A stretch of 64,000 nt of DNA from Pedobacter sandarakinus (GTDB lineage: Bacteria; Bacteroidota; Bacteroidia; Sphingobacteriales; Sphingobacteriaceae): positions 558,001-622,000 of the forward strand of contig NZ_JAPIVG010000003.1 in NCBI RefSeq assembly GCF_026240095.1. Direction: 5' to 3'. The translations under genes were made by a program, and so were the position numbers. This document shows, one piece after another, positions 23,621 through 33,886 of the stretch (within the stretch, counting starts at the first letter, position 1; the number at the start of each line of letters is the position of its first letter). Below the pieces are notes generated by a model. That model was not told the DNA's origin. It did no database searches and saw only the letters and a list, made by a program, of their open reading frames with translations.

Positions 23621-26600
23621 ATGAAAATTTTCAGCCCTAGAAATTATAGCCAAAACAAAGAACTTAAAGGCTTTAAAGCAATAAAGCTTACCACATTGCT
23701 TTTACTCGTCTTTTGCGTACAGGTAAAAGCTTCGCTTTTTGCCCAAAACATTACCTTAAATTTAAAAAATGCACCAATTAAGGAGGTTTTTCTCGAGATA
23801 AAAAAACAGAGTGGTTACGACATTTTGTTTAATAATGAAATGCTCAATCAAATTGGGCCTCTTAGTGTCATCGTCAAAAATGCAACCGTTGAAGAGGCCT
23901 TAAACAAGAGCCTCCAAAATCTTCCACTAAGCTATGCTATCGAGAATAAAATTATTGTGATTAGAAGAAAAGCTTTGCAAAAGGTTGATATTACCGGAAC
24001 CGTGAATGATGAAACCGGGAAAGGAATTCCTGGTGTAAGTGTGATCAATGAGAATACAAAAAAAGCAGTTGCTACTGATGATTTAGGTCGTTTTAGTATT
24101 GCCGGTGCTATTGGAGATGTGATCAAAGTAAGGATGGTAGGTTATGAAGAATATACATTTACAATAGATGCAAGAAGCAATTATCCACTTTCGCTGGAAC
24201 CAACTTCTTTCGGATTGAATGATGTGGTAGTAGTGGGATACGGTACCCAGAAGAGGGCAAATGTAACAGGCGCAATCTCTCAGGTAGATGCTAAAGTGCT
24301 GGAAGATCGTCCGATAACGGCTGTGTCTACCGGGCTGCAAGGAACAGTAACTGGTCTTACCACCATTGGGGGGAGCGGACAGCCGGGCGCAACAAATTCC
24401 GCACTACGAATCAGGGGAACGGGCACAACGAATAATCCAAACCCATTCATCTTGATAGATGGCGTACCTGGTGATATGAACTGGATAAATCCGGATGATA
24501 TTGAAAGCGTAACGGTACTTAAAGATGCTGCCTCATCATCAATTTATGGGTCGAGAGCAGCCAACGGGGTTATTCTTGTCACGACTAAAAAAGGCAAGTT
24601 TAATCAAAAGGCAATTATTTCTTACAATGGTTATTATGGATTTCAAAAACCTACCAGGTTGCCTAAAACACTTGGATCGGTAGAATACATGACGCTTTTG
24701 GGAGAAGCACAGGCGAATGCCGGCCTTCCCAGGTCTTACACTGATGCCCAAATTGAAGTGGCCAGAAATGGATCTGATCCTAACTATTTTGCCAACACCA
24801 ACTGGACGGAAGCGCTGATCAAGGATTATGCTCCTCAGCAAAATCATGCCATTAGCATAAATGGCGGAAGCAGCGATTTTAATTACTACTTTTCGTATGC
24901 AAGGGAAAATCAGGATGGATTGATTGCCGGAGACCAATACAAGTTTGCCAAAAATAATGCCCGGGTTAAATTATCTGCCGTTAAACTCCTCAATATCCTG
25001 GATGTAGATGTTAATTTAGGATACCTCGACAGAAATCAAAACCAGCCTGCTTCTGATACAGAAGGAGGTGGCGGTGTAATCTATACCGCTTTTACCAGTT
25101 CCCCACTTACGCCGGTTCGCTTTACAACAGGTACCTGGGGTTATGGCGGGGGCTCCAGTAATCCATTGGCAGTAGCAACCGATGGCGGCTTCAATAATTT
25201 TTTCTCCAGGGAATTTACTTCCAACATTACCGGTACGCTGCATTTGTTAAAAGGGCTCGATTTGAAAAGCCAATACGGATTAATTGCAAGCTCGCAGAGG
25301 AGGAGAACTTTCAATCGCAGAATAGATTATTATAATCCGGTGAGCAATGCTATTATCTATACCACCACACCTAATAACTCACTAAGAGACATCGCCACAA
25401 GCACCATGCTGCAGAACTTTTCGATGCAGGCAGATTATTCCCTCAATTTAGATAAACACCACTTTAAAGTTTTAGGTGGCTACCAGCAGGAGACCTACCT
25501 TTTCGATGCATTTTCAGCTTCGAAAACGAATTTAGTGAGTGATGATGTGCCCGTTTTGAACATTGGGTCGCTCAATCCAACGGCAACTGGCGATGCTTAC
25601 CAGTATGCGCTTCAGTCGTTATTCTCTCGGATCAATTATGATTATGATGGCAAATATCTTTTTGAGTTCAACCTCAGGTATGATGGATCTTCAAGGTATG
25701 CACCGGGACATAAATGGGGGATATTTCCATCTGTTTCAGTTGGATGGCGCTTTAGTGAGGAAAACTTCATTAAATCTCAGGATCAAAATTGGTTCAGCGA
25801 TGGTAAAATTCGAGCATCCTATGGTAGTCTTGGCAATCAATATGGTGCAGACGGACCAGCTTATTCTGAGTGGTATCCGTATATTAAAGTGCTAAATAGT
25901 GTCGGCACGATGCCTATTGGAAATATCCTAACTACCGGATTTGCTCAAACTATTTTATCGAACCCGCTATTGCAATGGGAGAAAGCCACGATGCTTAACG
26001 TGGGGTTAGATTTAGCTTTCTTCAATAACAGGTTAACTTTTACCGGCGATTGGTTCAATAAAAAGACGGTAGATATTCAGTTGAAAGTACCTCAGCCAGA
26101 CGTAATTGGGTTAACCGTACCAGACCAAAATGCTGGTGCCATTTCGAACAAAGGTTATGAACTTAGCCTGGGTTGGAATGATAAAATTGGTGAATTTAAG
26201 TATGGCTTTACTGCGCAGTTTTTCGATATCAAAAACAAGGTGACAGATTTGGGAGGCGTTCCGCCTACCATTGGCGATAGGATTAGGCAAGTTGGCAATC
26301 CGCTTGATGCATTTTACGGTTACCGCACCGACGGGCTTGCTCAGGAAGCTGATTTTACCAAAGATGCGGCCGGAAAATACATCCCTAAATTTCCCATCTT
26401 CTCTGCAGATGCAGGCAAGGTAGCCCCAGGTGATTTGAAATACCGCGATTTGAATGGTGATGGCGTAATTAGCGCAGACTTGGATAGAGAGGTAATTGGT
26501 GATGCTTATCCACGATACAATTACTCGTTCAGGTTAGATGCGGCCTATCATAATTTTGATTTTAGTGTGTTTTTACAAGGTGTTGGGGAGGCTAATGGTT

Positions 26601-26989
26601 ACATTACAGGTGCCGGAATCCATGCTTATAATGCTGATGCTGCTTTTCCTCAAGAGGTACACCTGGATCGGTGGACTCCTCAAAACACTGGTGGATCTTA
26701 TCCCCGATTTGTGTATAAGGATACAAGGAATACAGCCAGACTAGCCGAATATTGGCTTCAAGATGCAGCTTACTTGAGGGTTAAAAATCTGCAAATCGGT
26801 TATACAATCCCAGGTAATTTTTTGAAAAAAGCGCACATAGACCGACTTCGACTTTATGCATCCGCAGATAATATTTTTACGGATACAAATTTCTTTTATG
26901 CCTACGACCCTGAAACACAGGCATCAAGCGGTGGCTTATATCCACAAGTAAAAACTTTTATTTTCGGTATCTCTCTTAAGCTAAAATAA
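23621..26989 (+). CDS. SusC-like TonB-dependent transporter with STN signalling domain
   Basis: 1122 residues, an outer-membrane glycan importer. In order: signal peptide (to about 41, ending LFAQ), STN domain (about 43-115) which contacts FecR, carboxypeptidase-regulatory-like domain (about 124-200), TonB plug (VVVVGYGTQKRANVTGAI, about 206-330), then the 22-strand barrel ending FIFGISLKLK. The STN domain indicates trans-envelope induction through FecR and the sigma factor. Its partner SusD begins 7 bases downstream. Confidence 0.95.
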   Translation: MKIFSPRNYSQNKELKGFKAIKLTTLLLLVFCVQVKASLFAQNITLNLKNAPIKEVFLEIKKQSGYDILFNNEMLNQIGPLSVIVKNATVEEALNKSLQNLPLSYAIENKIIVIRRKALQKVDITGTVNDETGKGIPGVSVINENTKKAVATDDLGRFSIAGAIGDVIKVRMVGYEEYTFTIDARSNYPLSLEPTSFGLNDVVVVGYGTQKRANVTGAISQVDAKVLEDRPITAVSTGLQGTVTGLTTIGGSGQPGATNSALRIRGTGTTNNPNPFILIDGVPGDMNWINPDDIESVTVLKDAASSSIYGSRAANGVILVTTKKGKFNQKAIISYNGYYGFQKPTRLPKTLGSVEYMTLLGEAQANAGLPRSYTDAQIEVARNGSDPNYFANTNWTEALIKDYAPQQNHAISINGGSSDFNYYFSYARENQDGLIAGDQYKFAKNNARVKLSAVKLLNILDVDVNLGYLDRNQNQPASDTEGGGGVIYTAFTSSPLTPVRFTTGTWGYGGGSSNPLAVATDGGFNNFFSREFTSNITGTLHLLKGLDLKSQYGLIASSQRRRTFNRRIDYYNPVSNAIIYTTTPNNSLRDIATSTMLQNFSMQADYSLNLDKHHFKVLGGYQQETYLFDAFSASKTNLVSDDVPVLNIGSLNPTATGDAYQYALQSLFSRINYDYDGKYLFEFNLRYDGSSRYAPGHKWGIFPSVSVGWRFSEENFIKSQDQNWFSDGKIRASYGSLGNQYGADGPAYSEWYPYIKVLNSVGTMPIGNILTTGFAQTILSNPLLQWEKATMLNVGLDLAFFNNRLTFTGDWFNKKTVDIQLKVPQPDVIGLTVPDQNAGAISNKGYELSLGWNDKIGEFKYGFTAQFFDIKNKVTDLGGVPPTIGDRIRQVGNPLDAFYGYRTDGLAQEADFTKDAAGKYIPKFPIFSADAGKVAPGDLKYRDLNGDGVISADLDREVIGDAYPRYNYSFRLDAAYHNFDFSVFLQGVGEANGYITGAGIHAYNADAAFPQEVHLDRWTPQNTGGSYPRFVYKDTRNTARLAEYWLQDAAYLRVKNLQIGYTIPGNFLKKAHIDRLRLYASADNIFTDTNFFYAYDPETQASSGGLYPQVKTFIFGISLKLK

Positions 26990-26996
26990 TATCTCC

Positions 26997-28706
26997 ATGA
27001 AAAATCAACATCAATATATAAATAGCCGCAGATCATTCTTGCGGTCTACAGGTTTGTTAAGTGCTGCGGCAATGATTCCTTCCTTCTTCCTATCTGCTTG
27101 TAAAAAAGACTTTCTCGATCGGCAGCCATTAGATACTGTTACTGACATCAGCTTCTGGAAAACTGAAGAACAACTGAAGCTGGCGGTAAATGCCTGCTAC
27201 AGTAACCTAAGGGGTAACAACACCATTGCCATGGAAAATATGGGCGATAATACCATATATCCCCCAAATTCTGAATACCAGGCTATATCTGCTGGTAACT
27301 ACGACTTTACTGCGGGAACGCTGAACTCTGAATGGGTAAATCTGTATTCAGCCATCAGGCGATGTAATCACTTCATGGAAAACTACACCAAAGCAACTGG
27401 TATAGCGCCCGCCGCTTTGGCCGGATATGCCGGGCAAGTTCAATTCTTAAGGGCATTTATGTATTCCTATCTTATTTTCTTGTTTGGGGATGTGCCACTT
27501 ATTACCAAAACCCTTGATATTGGAGATGAGGAGGTTTATGGGCCGAGGAATAAACGTGCCGAAGTACTCGACTTTGTGCTTGCAGATTTGGATGCCGCTG
27601 CAGCAGCTTTGCCAGCCACCTACGCATCGGCAACGGATTTGGGCCGAATAACAAAAGGCGCTGCATTGGCATGGAAAGCAAGGGTAGCACTGTTCTTCGA
27701 AAAATGGGCGCTTGCCGAAGCAGCTTCGAAAGCAGTAATGGATCTAAACGTTTACGCACTTTATACCGCGGGCGGTACTACAAAAGCCTATAACGATCTG
27801 TTTACTTATAAAGGCAAACTATCTGCCGGAGCCAATAAAGAAACCATTCTTGCCCGGCCGTATGTAGCTGGTGTAAGTGTGCATAATACCAGCAGGGAAA
27901 TACAGGTGCCAGATCAAACAAGTCGATACTCGCCGACAAAATCGTTGGTAGACACTTATTTATGTACCGATGGTTTACCAATCGATAAATCGCCATTGTA
28001 TAGTGAAACCTCCTATGCAAATATTTTCAAAAACAGGGATCCGCGGATGGCGCAAACCATTTTGAGTCCAGGGTCTGCATGGGGCGGACAGGATGATGGA
28101 GATGCGGATGCAAATTCGAACACAATCTTTAATACACCAAAGTGGAATGCAGATAAAAAAGGCTGCATCACTGGAACAGGCTATTACTTCACCAAATATG
28201 TCGAGATTCCGGCCGTGGGCGTTGTAAGTCAGGACTCAAATGATATCCACCACATTCGATATGCCGAAGTATTGCTTATTAATGCAGAGGCGAAACTGGA
28301 GCAAGGAACGTTAACCCAGGCCGACCTGGATCGAACCATCAATTTGCTTCGTGATAGGGTGGGGATGAAAAGAATGAATATCGCAGATATTGCTGCCGCA
28401 GGACTCGATTTGAGGACAGAGATAAGGAGAGAGCGACGGGTTGAGCTTGCCCTTGAAGGCCAGCGATACTACGATATTATGCGATGGAAGGTTGGTGAGT
28501 TACTTGCACAAGATGTTAGGGGCATGAAGAAAAGCCTGGTTGAAAGTTTTAATCAACAATATGTGGCCACTATTGCCACAGATGCAAATGGCTATTTTGT
28601 GGTAAATACAGGCCGAAGGTTTGTTGCGCCTAAAAATTATTTATGGCCAATCCCGATTACTCAATTGCAGAAAAATCCTGCCCTCGGACAAAATCCCGGA
28701 TGGTAG
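26997..28706 (+). CDS. SusD/RagB-like surface glycan-binding lipoprotein
   Basis: 569 residues. It caps the SusC barrel and binds glycan at the cell surface. The N-terminus has a twin-arginine-like stretch (SRRSFLRSTG) followed by a hydrophobic region and lipobox FLSAC with Cys35, then KKDFLDRQPLDTV. A Tat-type lipoprotein signal is unusual for SusD, which normally uses Sec. RagB domains follow: AVNACYSNLRG, VQFLRAFMYSYLIFLFGDVPL, and a C-terminal RRERRVELALEGQRYYDIMRWK stretch. In the PUL operon. Confidence 0.93.
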   Translation: MKNQHQYINSRRSFLRSTGLLSAAAMIPSFFLSACKKDFLDRQPLDTVTDISFWKTEEQLKLAVNACYSNLRGNNTIAMENMGDNTIYPPNSEYQAISAGNYDFTAGTLNSEWVNLYSAIRRCNHFMENYTKATGIAPAALAGYAGQVQFLRAFMYSYLIFLFGDVPLITKTLDIGDEEVYGPRNKRAEVLDFVLADLDAAAAALPATYASATDLGRITKGAALAWKARVALFFEKWALAEAASKAVMDLNVYALYTAGGTTKAYNDLFTYKGKLSAGANKETILARPYVAGVSVHNTSREIQVPDQTSRYSPTKSLVDTYLCTDGLPIDKSPLYSETSYANIFKNRDPRMAQTILSPGSAWGGQDDGDADANSNTIFNTPKWNADKKGCITGTGYYFTKYVEIPAVGVVSQDSNDIHHIRYAEVLLINAEAKLEQGTLTQADLDRTINLLRDRVGMKRMNIADIAAAGLDLRTEIRRERRVELALEGQRYYDIMRWKVGELLAQDVRGMKKSLVESFNQQYVATIATDANGYFVVNTGRRFVAPKNYLWPIPITQLQKNPALGQNPGW

Positions 28707-28758
28707 TATCTGGTTCAATATTCCATATGTATTAATTAAAAATTTTTTAAAAAATTTT

Positions 28759-29577
28759 ATGAAAGCAATCAATTTCATCTGCTGTATCACCATATTCCTC
28801 CTCATTAGCTGCTCGCCAAAAGTTAACCCTTCTGCTGGTAAGAGAGGCGATGGTACTTTACGGGTAATGGCTTACAATATTCACCATGCTAATCCCCCGT
28901 CAAAAGAGAAAGAAGGCACTATAGATCTTGATGCAATTGCGGCAGCGATAAGTTTGCAGTCGCCAGACCTGGTTGCACTACAGGAAGTAGATGTAAACAC
29001 CAAAAGATCGGGTGGCGTTAATGAAGCCGTTATTTTGGCGCAGAAATTAAAAATGAATTTTTATTTTGCCAAGGCGATAGATCATGATGGGGGCGATTAT
29101 GGCGTCGCTATCCTCTCTCGTTTCCCGATGTCGGAGGCGAAAACATTCATGCTTCCAAAAAATAGCGATGCACGTGCTGAGCAACGCGTACTGGCAACGG
29201 CAAAAATAGAAGTTGCCAAGAACAAGTTTATCAGATTCGCTTCTACCCATTTAGATGCGCAAAAGACGAATGAAAACCGCCAGATGCAGGCAAAGGAAAT
29301 TAATCGATTGCTGATGGATGACAATCTTCCGGTTGTTTTGGGAGGAGATTTAAATGCTGCACCTGGTAGCGAGTCTATAAAGATTTTCGATGCACTTTTT
29401 ACCCGCACCTGCCAGAACTGTGATTTCACCATCCCGGTAATTAATCCCACAAAAACCATTGATCATATTGGCTACAAACCGGCGAATGCATTCGAAGTGG
29501 TCTCGCACAAAGCTATCGCCGAACATTATGCATCTGATCATTTGCCAATTTTATCTGTATTACAATACAAACTTTAA
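28759..29577 (+). CDS. Endonuclease/exonuclease/phosphatase-family lipoprotein
   Basis: 272 residues from ATG 28759. An N-terminal lipoprotein signal (ICCITIFLLISCS) puts it in the envelope. EEP-fold active-site motifs are complete: AYNIHHA, VALQEVD, GGDLNAAP, TIDHIGY and SDHLPIL. Family members cleave phosphodiester bonds in nucleic acids, phospholipids or phosphorylated sugars. Inside a glycan locus a phosphodiesterase or phosphatase acting on a decorated glycan is the simplest guess. The start follows a 52-base AT-rich gap after susD. An upstream in-frame extension to 28621 would overlap susD and is rejected. Confidence 0.88.
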   Translation: MKAINFICCITIFLLISCSPKVNPSAGKRGDGTLRVMAYNIHHANPPSKEKEGTIDLDAIAAAISLQSPDLVALQEVDVNTKRSGGVNEAVILAQKLKMNFYFAKAIDHDGGDYGVAILSRFPMSEAKTFMLPKNSDARAEQRVLATAKIEVAKNKFIRFASTHLDAQKTNENRQMQAKEINRLLMDDNLPVVLGGDLNAAPGSESIKIFDALFTRTCQNCDFTIPVINPTKTIDHIGYKPANAFEVVSHKAIAEHYASDHLPILSVLQYKL

Positions 29578-29588
29578 AAAACCTGTTC

Positions 29589-31826
29589 ATGCGATTATTT
29601 AAAACCCTGTCTCTCCTGTTTTTTTGTTTTCCATTGGTAGCAAGTGCTGTTAGCATAGATTCTGCGCAAGCGGGTTTAAATAAGCAGGCAGTGGAAGGCT
29701 TGATTAAACGGATGCTTCCCGAATTCTCGAGCCAGTTTAAGGTAGAAGAGTTGCCAGCCGAGGCAGGAAAAGATGTGTTTGAAATTGTTGCCCAAGGAGA
29801 TAAGATTGTTTTAAGAGGTAATAATGGGGTATCTGTAGCGAGTGCTTTCAACTACTATCTCAAACACATTGCTCATTGCCAAATTACCTGGAACGGTTCA
29901 AATAAAAAACTATCCTTACCGCTTCCCAGGCCTGCTGGTACCATCCGTAAAGTAAGTCCGCATGTTTACAGGTATTATCTAAATTACTGTACTTTTAATT
30001 ATTCTATGAGTTGGTGGGATTGGAAGCGCTGGCAGTGGGAAATAGATTGGATGGCGATGAATGGGATTAATACACCACTTGCACTAACAGGTCAGAATAT
30101 AATTCATTTCCGGGTATATAAAAGTTTAGGTTTTACATCGAAAGACCTTGAAGGATTTTTTAGCGGTCCGGCTTATTTCAGTTGGTTTTGGATGGGGAAT
30201 CTGGATGGATGGGGCGGGCCCTTGCCAGAAACCTGGATGCTTAGTCATGAGAAACTCCAAAAGCAAATTGTTGCCAGGGAGCGTGAGTTTGGTATGAAAC
30301 CCATTCTTCCTGCTTTTACAGGTCATGTTCCGCCCACATTTAAAGATCGCTTTCCCGATGCGAAACTTATTAAAACCAGCTGGAATAACAAATTTCCTGA
30401 GGTATACCTTCTAAATCCTGAAGATCCACTTTTCACTAAGATTGGGAGTCTTTTTATAGAAGCGCAAAAGGCTGCGTATGGAACAGATCACCTGTATTCG
30501 GCAGATACCTTTAACGAAAATAAACCACCCTCAAATGATCCTGCTTTCCTTACAGATATCTCGAAAAAGGTGTATGCTTCTATGGCGTCAGCAGATCCTA
30601 AAGCCGTATGGATTATGCAGGGATGGCTTTTTCACTTCTCGGCAAATTTCTGGAAAGAGCCGCAAATTAAGGCGATGTTAAGTGCAGTGCCTAATGATAA
30701 GATGATTATCCTGGATTTATGGTCAGAACGACATCCGTTGTGGAAGAAAACAGATGCCTATTATGGCAAACCATGGATTTGGAACATGCTGAGCAACTTT
30801 GGTGGTAACATTTCTATGCAAGGAAAAATGAAAACTGTAGCGGAAGAACCCGCCCGGGTACGGTCCGATCCTCAATCAGGAAAAATGATGGGCATTGGTC
30901 TCACACCAGAAGGCATAGAACAAAATCCGGTGATGTACGATCTGATGATGGAAAATGTTTGGGAAGATAAACCAATTCCACTCGATTCATGGCTGCAAGG
31001 CTATGCCCAAAGGAGATATGGAAAGAAAAATGCCGACGCTCAGGGTGCATGGGAGTATCTTCGAAAGTCTGTCTACAGTGATACTCTTACCAATGGGGGT
31101 CCGGAATCTATCATTTGTGCAAGGCCAACATTTTCCCGTTCTACGCGTGGGGTTACCACCAGGTTTCCATACGATAATACTGATCTAATGAAAGCCTGGA
31201 AACTCTTAATTAAGGCATCACCTCAATTGGCAAATGCTGAAGGATTTCAATATGATCTGGTCGATGTTAGCAGGCAGGTACTTGCCAATTACGCTACTTA
31301 TTTGCAACAGAAAACAGCAAGTGCCTATCGTGAAAACAACCTCATTGCTTTCAGAAAAAATAGCACCGCGTTCATCCAACTGATTGATGACATGGATGTT
31401 CTTCTGAAAACAAGGAAAGATTTCTTGCTGGGAGAATGGCTTAACAGCGCTAAGTCTTGGGGCACTACGCAACAGGAAATGGATCTTTACGAGCGCAATG
31501 CTAGAAACTTAATCACCCTTTGGGGAGATGAAAACAGCACGCTAAGGGAATATGCGTGCAAACAATGGTCTGGATTACTTAAAGGTTTCTACAAACCCAG
31601 GTGGGAAAGCTTTTTTAAAGCTATAGATGATGATATGACCAAGAAAGCAAAATTTGATGAAAAGGTTTTTGATTCAACTATGAAAAAATGGGAGTGGAAG
31701 TGGGTAAATGCACATGAGAAATATTCAAATCTGCCCGCTGGAGACCCAGTTTCTCAGTCGCGATATATCTACCAAAAATATTATGCACAGATAGAAAACG
31801 ACCTGCAACATGTAAAACTAAACTAA
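29589..31826 (+). CDS. Alpha-N-acetylglucosaminidase (GH89, NAGLU family)
   Basis: 745 residues, removing terminal alpha-linked GlcNAc. Signal peptide at 1-20 or so (SLLFFCFPLVASA). The N-terminal domain leads to the TIM barrel signature YYLNYCTFNYSMSWWDW (130-146) and MNGINTPLALTGQ. Candidate catalytic Glu310 in ADTFNENKPP matches the human NAGLU ADTFNE motif, and Glu455 in LMMENVW is the candidate second acid. The C-terminal helical domain is complete. It begins 12 bases after the EEP gene, in one operon. Confidence 0.93.
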   Translation: MRLFKTLSLLFFCFPLVASAVSIDSAQAGLNKQAVEGLIKRMLPEFSSQFKVEELPAEAGKDVFEIVAQGDKIVLRGNNGVSVASAFNYYLKHIAHCQITWNGSNKKLSLPLPRPAGTIRKVSPHVYRYYLNYCTFNYSMSWWDWKRWQWEIDWMAMNGINTPLALTGQNIIHFRVYKSLGFTSKDLEGFFSGPAYFSWFWMGNLDGWGGPLPETWMLSHEKLQKQIVAREREFGMKPILPAFTGHVPPTFKDRFPDAKLIKTSWNNKFPEVYLLNPEDPLFTKIGSLFIEAQKAAYGTDHLYSADTFNENKPPSNDPAFLTDISKKVYASMASADPKAVWIMQGWLFHFSANFWKEPQIKAMLSAVPNDKMIILDLWSERHPLWKKTDAYYGKPWIWNMLSNFGGNISMQGKMKTVAEEPARVRSDPQSGKMMGIGLTPEGIEQNPVMYDLMMENVWEDKPIPLDSWLQGYAQRRYGKKNADAQGAWEYLRKSVYSDTLTNGGPESIICARPTFSRSTRGVTTRFPYDNTDLMKAWKLLIKASPQLANAEGFQYDLVDVSRQVLANYATYLQQKTASAYRENNLIAFRKNSTAFIQLIDDMDVLLKTRKDFLLGEWLNSAKSWGTTQQEMDLYERNARNLITLWGDENSTLREYACKQWSGLLKGFYKPRWESFFKAIDDDMTKKAKFDEKVFDSTMKKWEWKWVNAHEKYSNLPAGDPVSQSRYIYQKYYAQIENDLQHVKLN

Positions 31827-31852
31827 CAATTATACACCTAATCAACTCAAAT

Positions 31853-33241
31853 ATGAACCGCAGAAACCTTTTAAAAACAATTAGCTTAACACTTGGTGCA
31901 GGCGTAATTAACACAGACATCTTCGCAAAAATCGGTGATGATTCTTACATTTTCGATATTCCGGAAAACCCGAGGCACACTGCCTTAGATAAGCCTATTA
32001 CGGCCATAACCCTTGGTGCAGGAAATCGTGGTACGGTCTATGGAAACTTCGCAGCAACTTTTCCAGACTTGATGAAGATTGTTGGTGTTGCCGAGCCCAT
32101 TGCGTTTAGAAATGACAAATATGCCAAGAAACACAAGATCATCGAAGCTAACCGTTTTAACACATGGGAAGATGTTCTTAGCAAACCAAAAATGGCCGAT
32201 GCAATCATTATCTCCATGCCTGATAACCTTCATTATGCGCCGTGCATGCAGGCATTGGCGAAAGGTTACGATATCCTGTTGGAAAAACCCATTGCACCTA
32301 CGGAAAAAGAATGCAGGGATATCCTGGCCCTGGCGAAGAAAACCGGGAGAATTGTAGCGGTATGCCATGTATTGCGTTATGCTCCCTATTTTGTAAAGAT
32401 GAAAGAATTGATTGAAAAGGGTGCAATAGGAGAGGTTATCAGTATTCAGCATTTTGAACCGATAGAACATACGCACATGGCACATTCATATGTTCGCGGA
32501 AACTGGCATAATTCTAAACAGACTACCCCGATAATTTTAGCCAAGTCTTGCCATGATTTGGATATTATGAAATGGGTGATCAATAAAAAAGCAGAGAAAA
32601 TTGTTGCTATGGGCGATTTGAAATGGTTTAAATCTGCAAATGCACCAGAAGGAAGCACCGATCGATGTACATCGGGATGTAAGGTGGAGCGTGGCTGTCC
32701 TTATTCGGCCATTAAGGAATATGCGGAAAGGGGAAGCCGCATTTCCGTACTGGATATTCCTGAAGATATTGCGGACACAAAAGAAGCCATTATTGAAAAG
32801 CTTAAAACCAGTAATTACGGTCGGTGCGTTTATCGGATGGATAATGATCAGCCAGATCACTACATCACCAGCATACAGTTTAGCGATCAGGTTACGGCTA
32901 ACTTCTCTATGGAAGCTTTCACATCTTACCACGACCGCAGAACCAGAGTTATGGGATCCATGGGCGACTTGGTAGGGGACATGACCGAGTTAATGTTGCA
33001 TGATTTTAAGACAAGAAAAGAAACACGGTTTGTGCCCAAGTCAGAAGATGTTGAGGGCTATAAAAACAGTGGGCATGGCGGTGGAGATTGGATGTTGGTT
33101 CGTGATTTTGTACAGGCGGTTGCTAAGCAAGATGCAACGTTACTCACTTCTACAATAGATGAGTCGATCGAAAGCCACCTTATGGGATTCATGGCAGAAA
33201 AAAGTCGTAAAACAGGTAAAATTATGGATGTAAAAGTCTAA
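31853..33241 (+). CDS. Gfo/Idh/MocA-family oxidoreductase, Tat-exported
   Basis: 462 residues. The N-terminus NRRNLLKTISLTLGAGV is a probable twin-arginine signal, followed by the Rossmann fold (TAITLGAGNRGTVYGNF, about 49-65) and the family motif LLEKPIAPTEKECRD with Lys. The C-terminal Gfo/Idh domain includes HDLDIMKW. A Cys cluster (CTSGCKVERGC) appears in the middle. Exported family members include NAD-dependent GH109 glycosidases, so a glycosidase role on an amino sugar is as likely as dehydrogenation. Last gene of the PUL operon. Confidence 0.88.
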   Translation: MNRRNLLKTISLTLGAGVINTDIFAKIGDDSYIFDIPENPRHTALDKPITAITLGAGNRGTVYGNFAATFPDLMKIVGVAEPIAFRNDKYAKKHKIIEANRFNTWEDVLSKPKMADAIIISMPDNLHYAPCMQALAKGYDILLEKPIAPTEKECRDILALAKKTGRIVAVCHVLRYAPYFVKMKELIEKGAIGEVISIQHFEPIEHTHMAHSYVRGNWHNSKQTTPIILAKSCHDLDIMKWVINKKAEKIVAMGDLKWFKSANAPEGSTDRCTSGCKVERGCPYSAIKEYAERGSRISVLDIPEDIADTKEAIIEKLKTSNYGRCVYRMDNDQPDHYITSIQFSDQVTANFSMEAFTSYHDRRTRVMGSMGDLVGDMTELMLHDFKTRKETRFVPKSEDVEGYKNSGHGGGDWMLVRDFVQAVAKQDATLLTSTIDESIESHLMGFMAEKSRKTGKIMDVKV

Positions 33242-33886
33242 TCGTTCTACCTTATATCTATTTGAAGGATAAACCAGCAAGATTTGCTCAGATGAAACGA
33301 ATCTTTTGGTGGCAAACAGGATTTAAGTGTTTTGCAAAGATTTCATTTGTTGTATCACAGCGGATCTATCGGAACTTCGGTCGAGGTAGATCCGCTTTTA
33401 CGATCTCTTCAAATGAGCATGTTAGTTTGATTGAAAAATTCTCCCCACTAATGAATTCATCTTATAACTTTCCCCATTCTGCGGCGGAGCTCGCTACACA
33501 CCAAATCTTAACATCGAACCAAGCTTGGATAATTAAATTACATGTGAAAGTATCGTTGATGAGGTATAGTGAGCGAATTTCGAATTTTAGGATTGAAAGC
33601 AACTTATGCCCACACTGAACCCCCTTAAAACAGAACAGAAACTTTAGGCGAAAATAGTTGTTGTTTCTATCATACTACAGCTTCCACCTGATTTGGGTAA
33701 GCATGTATTCAGATTATTTTTAGTAGTTGATCAAATAATTCTTTGGGAGGATAGGGCTTGGTGATACCGAAGTCGCCATTATTCTATTTTGGTGTAAGCA
33801 ATGAGACTTATGCGATGTTTTATTTTGCTAACGGTTTTGGGATTAACTACTTTTGAAAGTTATTTAGAATTATAAAAGGTCCTTTC
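33242..33886. other. Intergenic, 645 bases
   Basis: No gene is supported; a 118-codon frame at 33262-33618 crosses a terminator hairpin and has shadow-like composition. The stretch holds the PUL terminator at 33359-33399 and the promoter region of the histidine kinase. Nothing else is seen. Confidence 0.45.
33359..33399 (+). terminator. Terminator of the GH89 PUL operon
   Basis: AGCGGATCTA pairs perfectly with TAGATCCGCT around an 18-base loop with a small internal TCGG/TCGA region, followed by TTTTA. About 118 bases past the last stop. Confidence 0.65.

Noticed and set aside
28621..28758. N-terminal extension of the EEP-family gene
   Set aside because: It overlaps susD coding sequence in another frame and would bury the lipoprotein signal; ATG 28759 is better.
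33262..33618. 118-codon plus-strand frame after the PUL operon
   Set aside because: It runs across the terminator hairpin at 33359-33399 and its composition does not look like protein.
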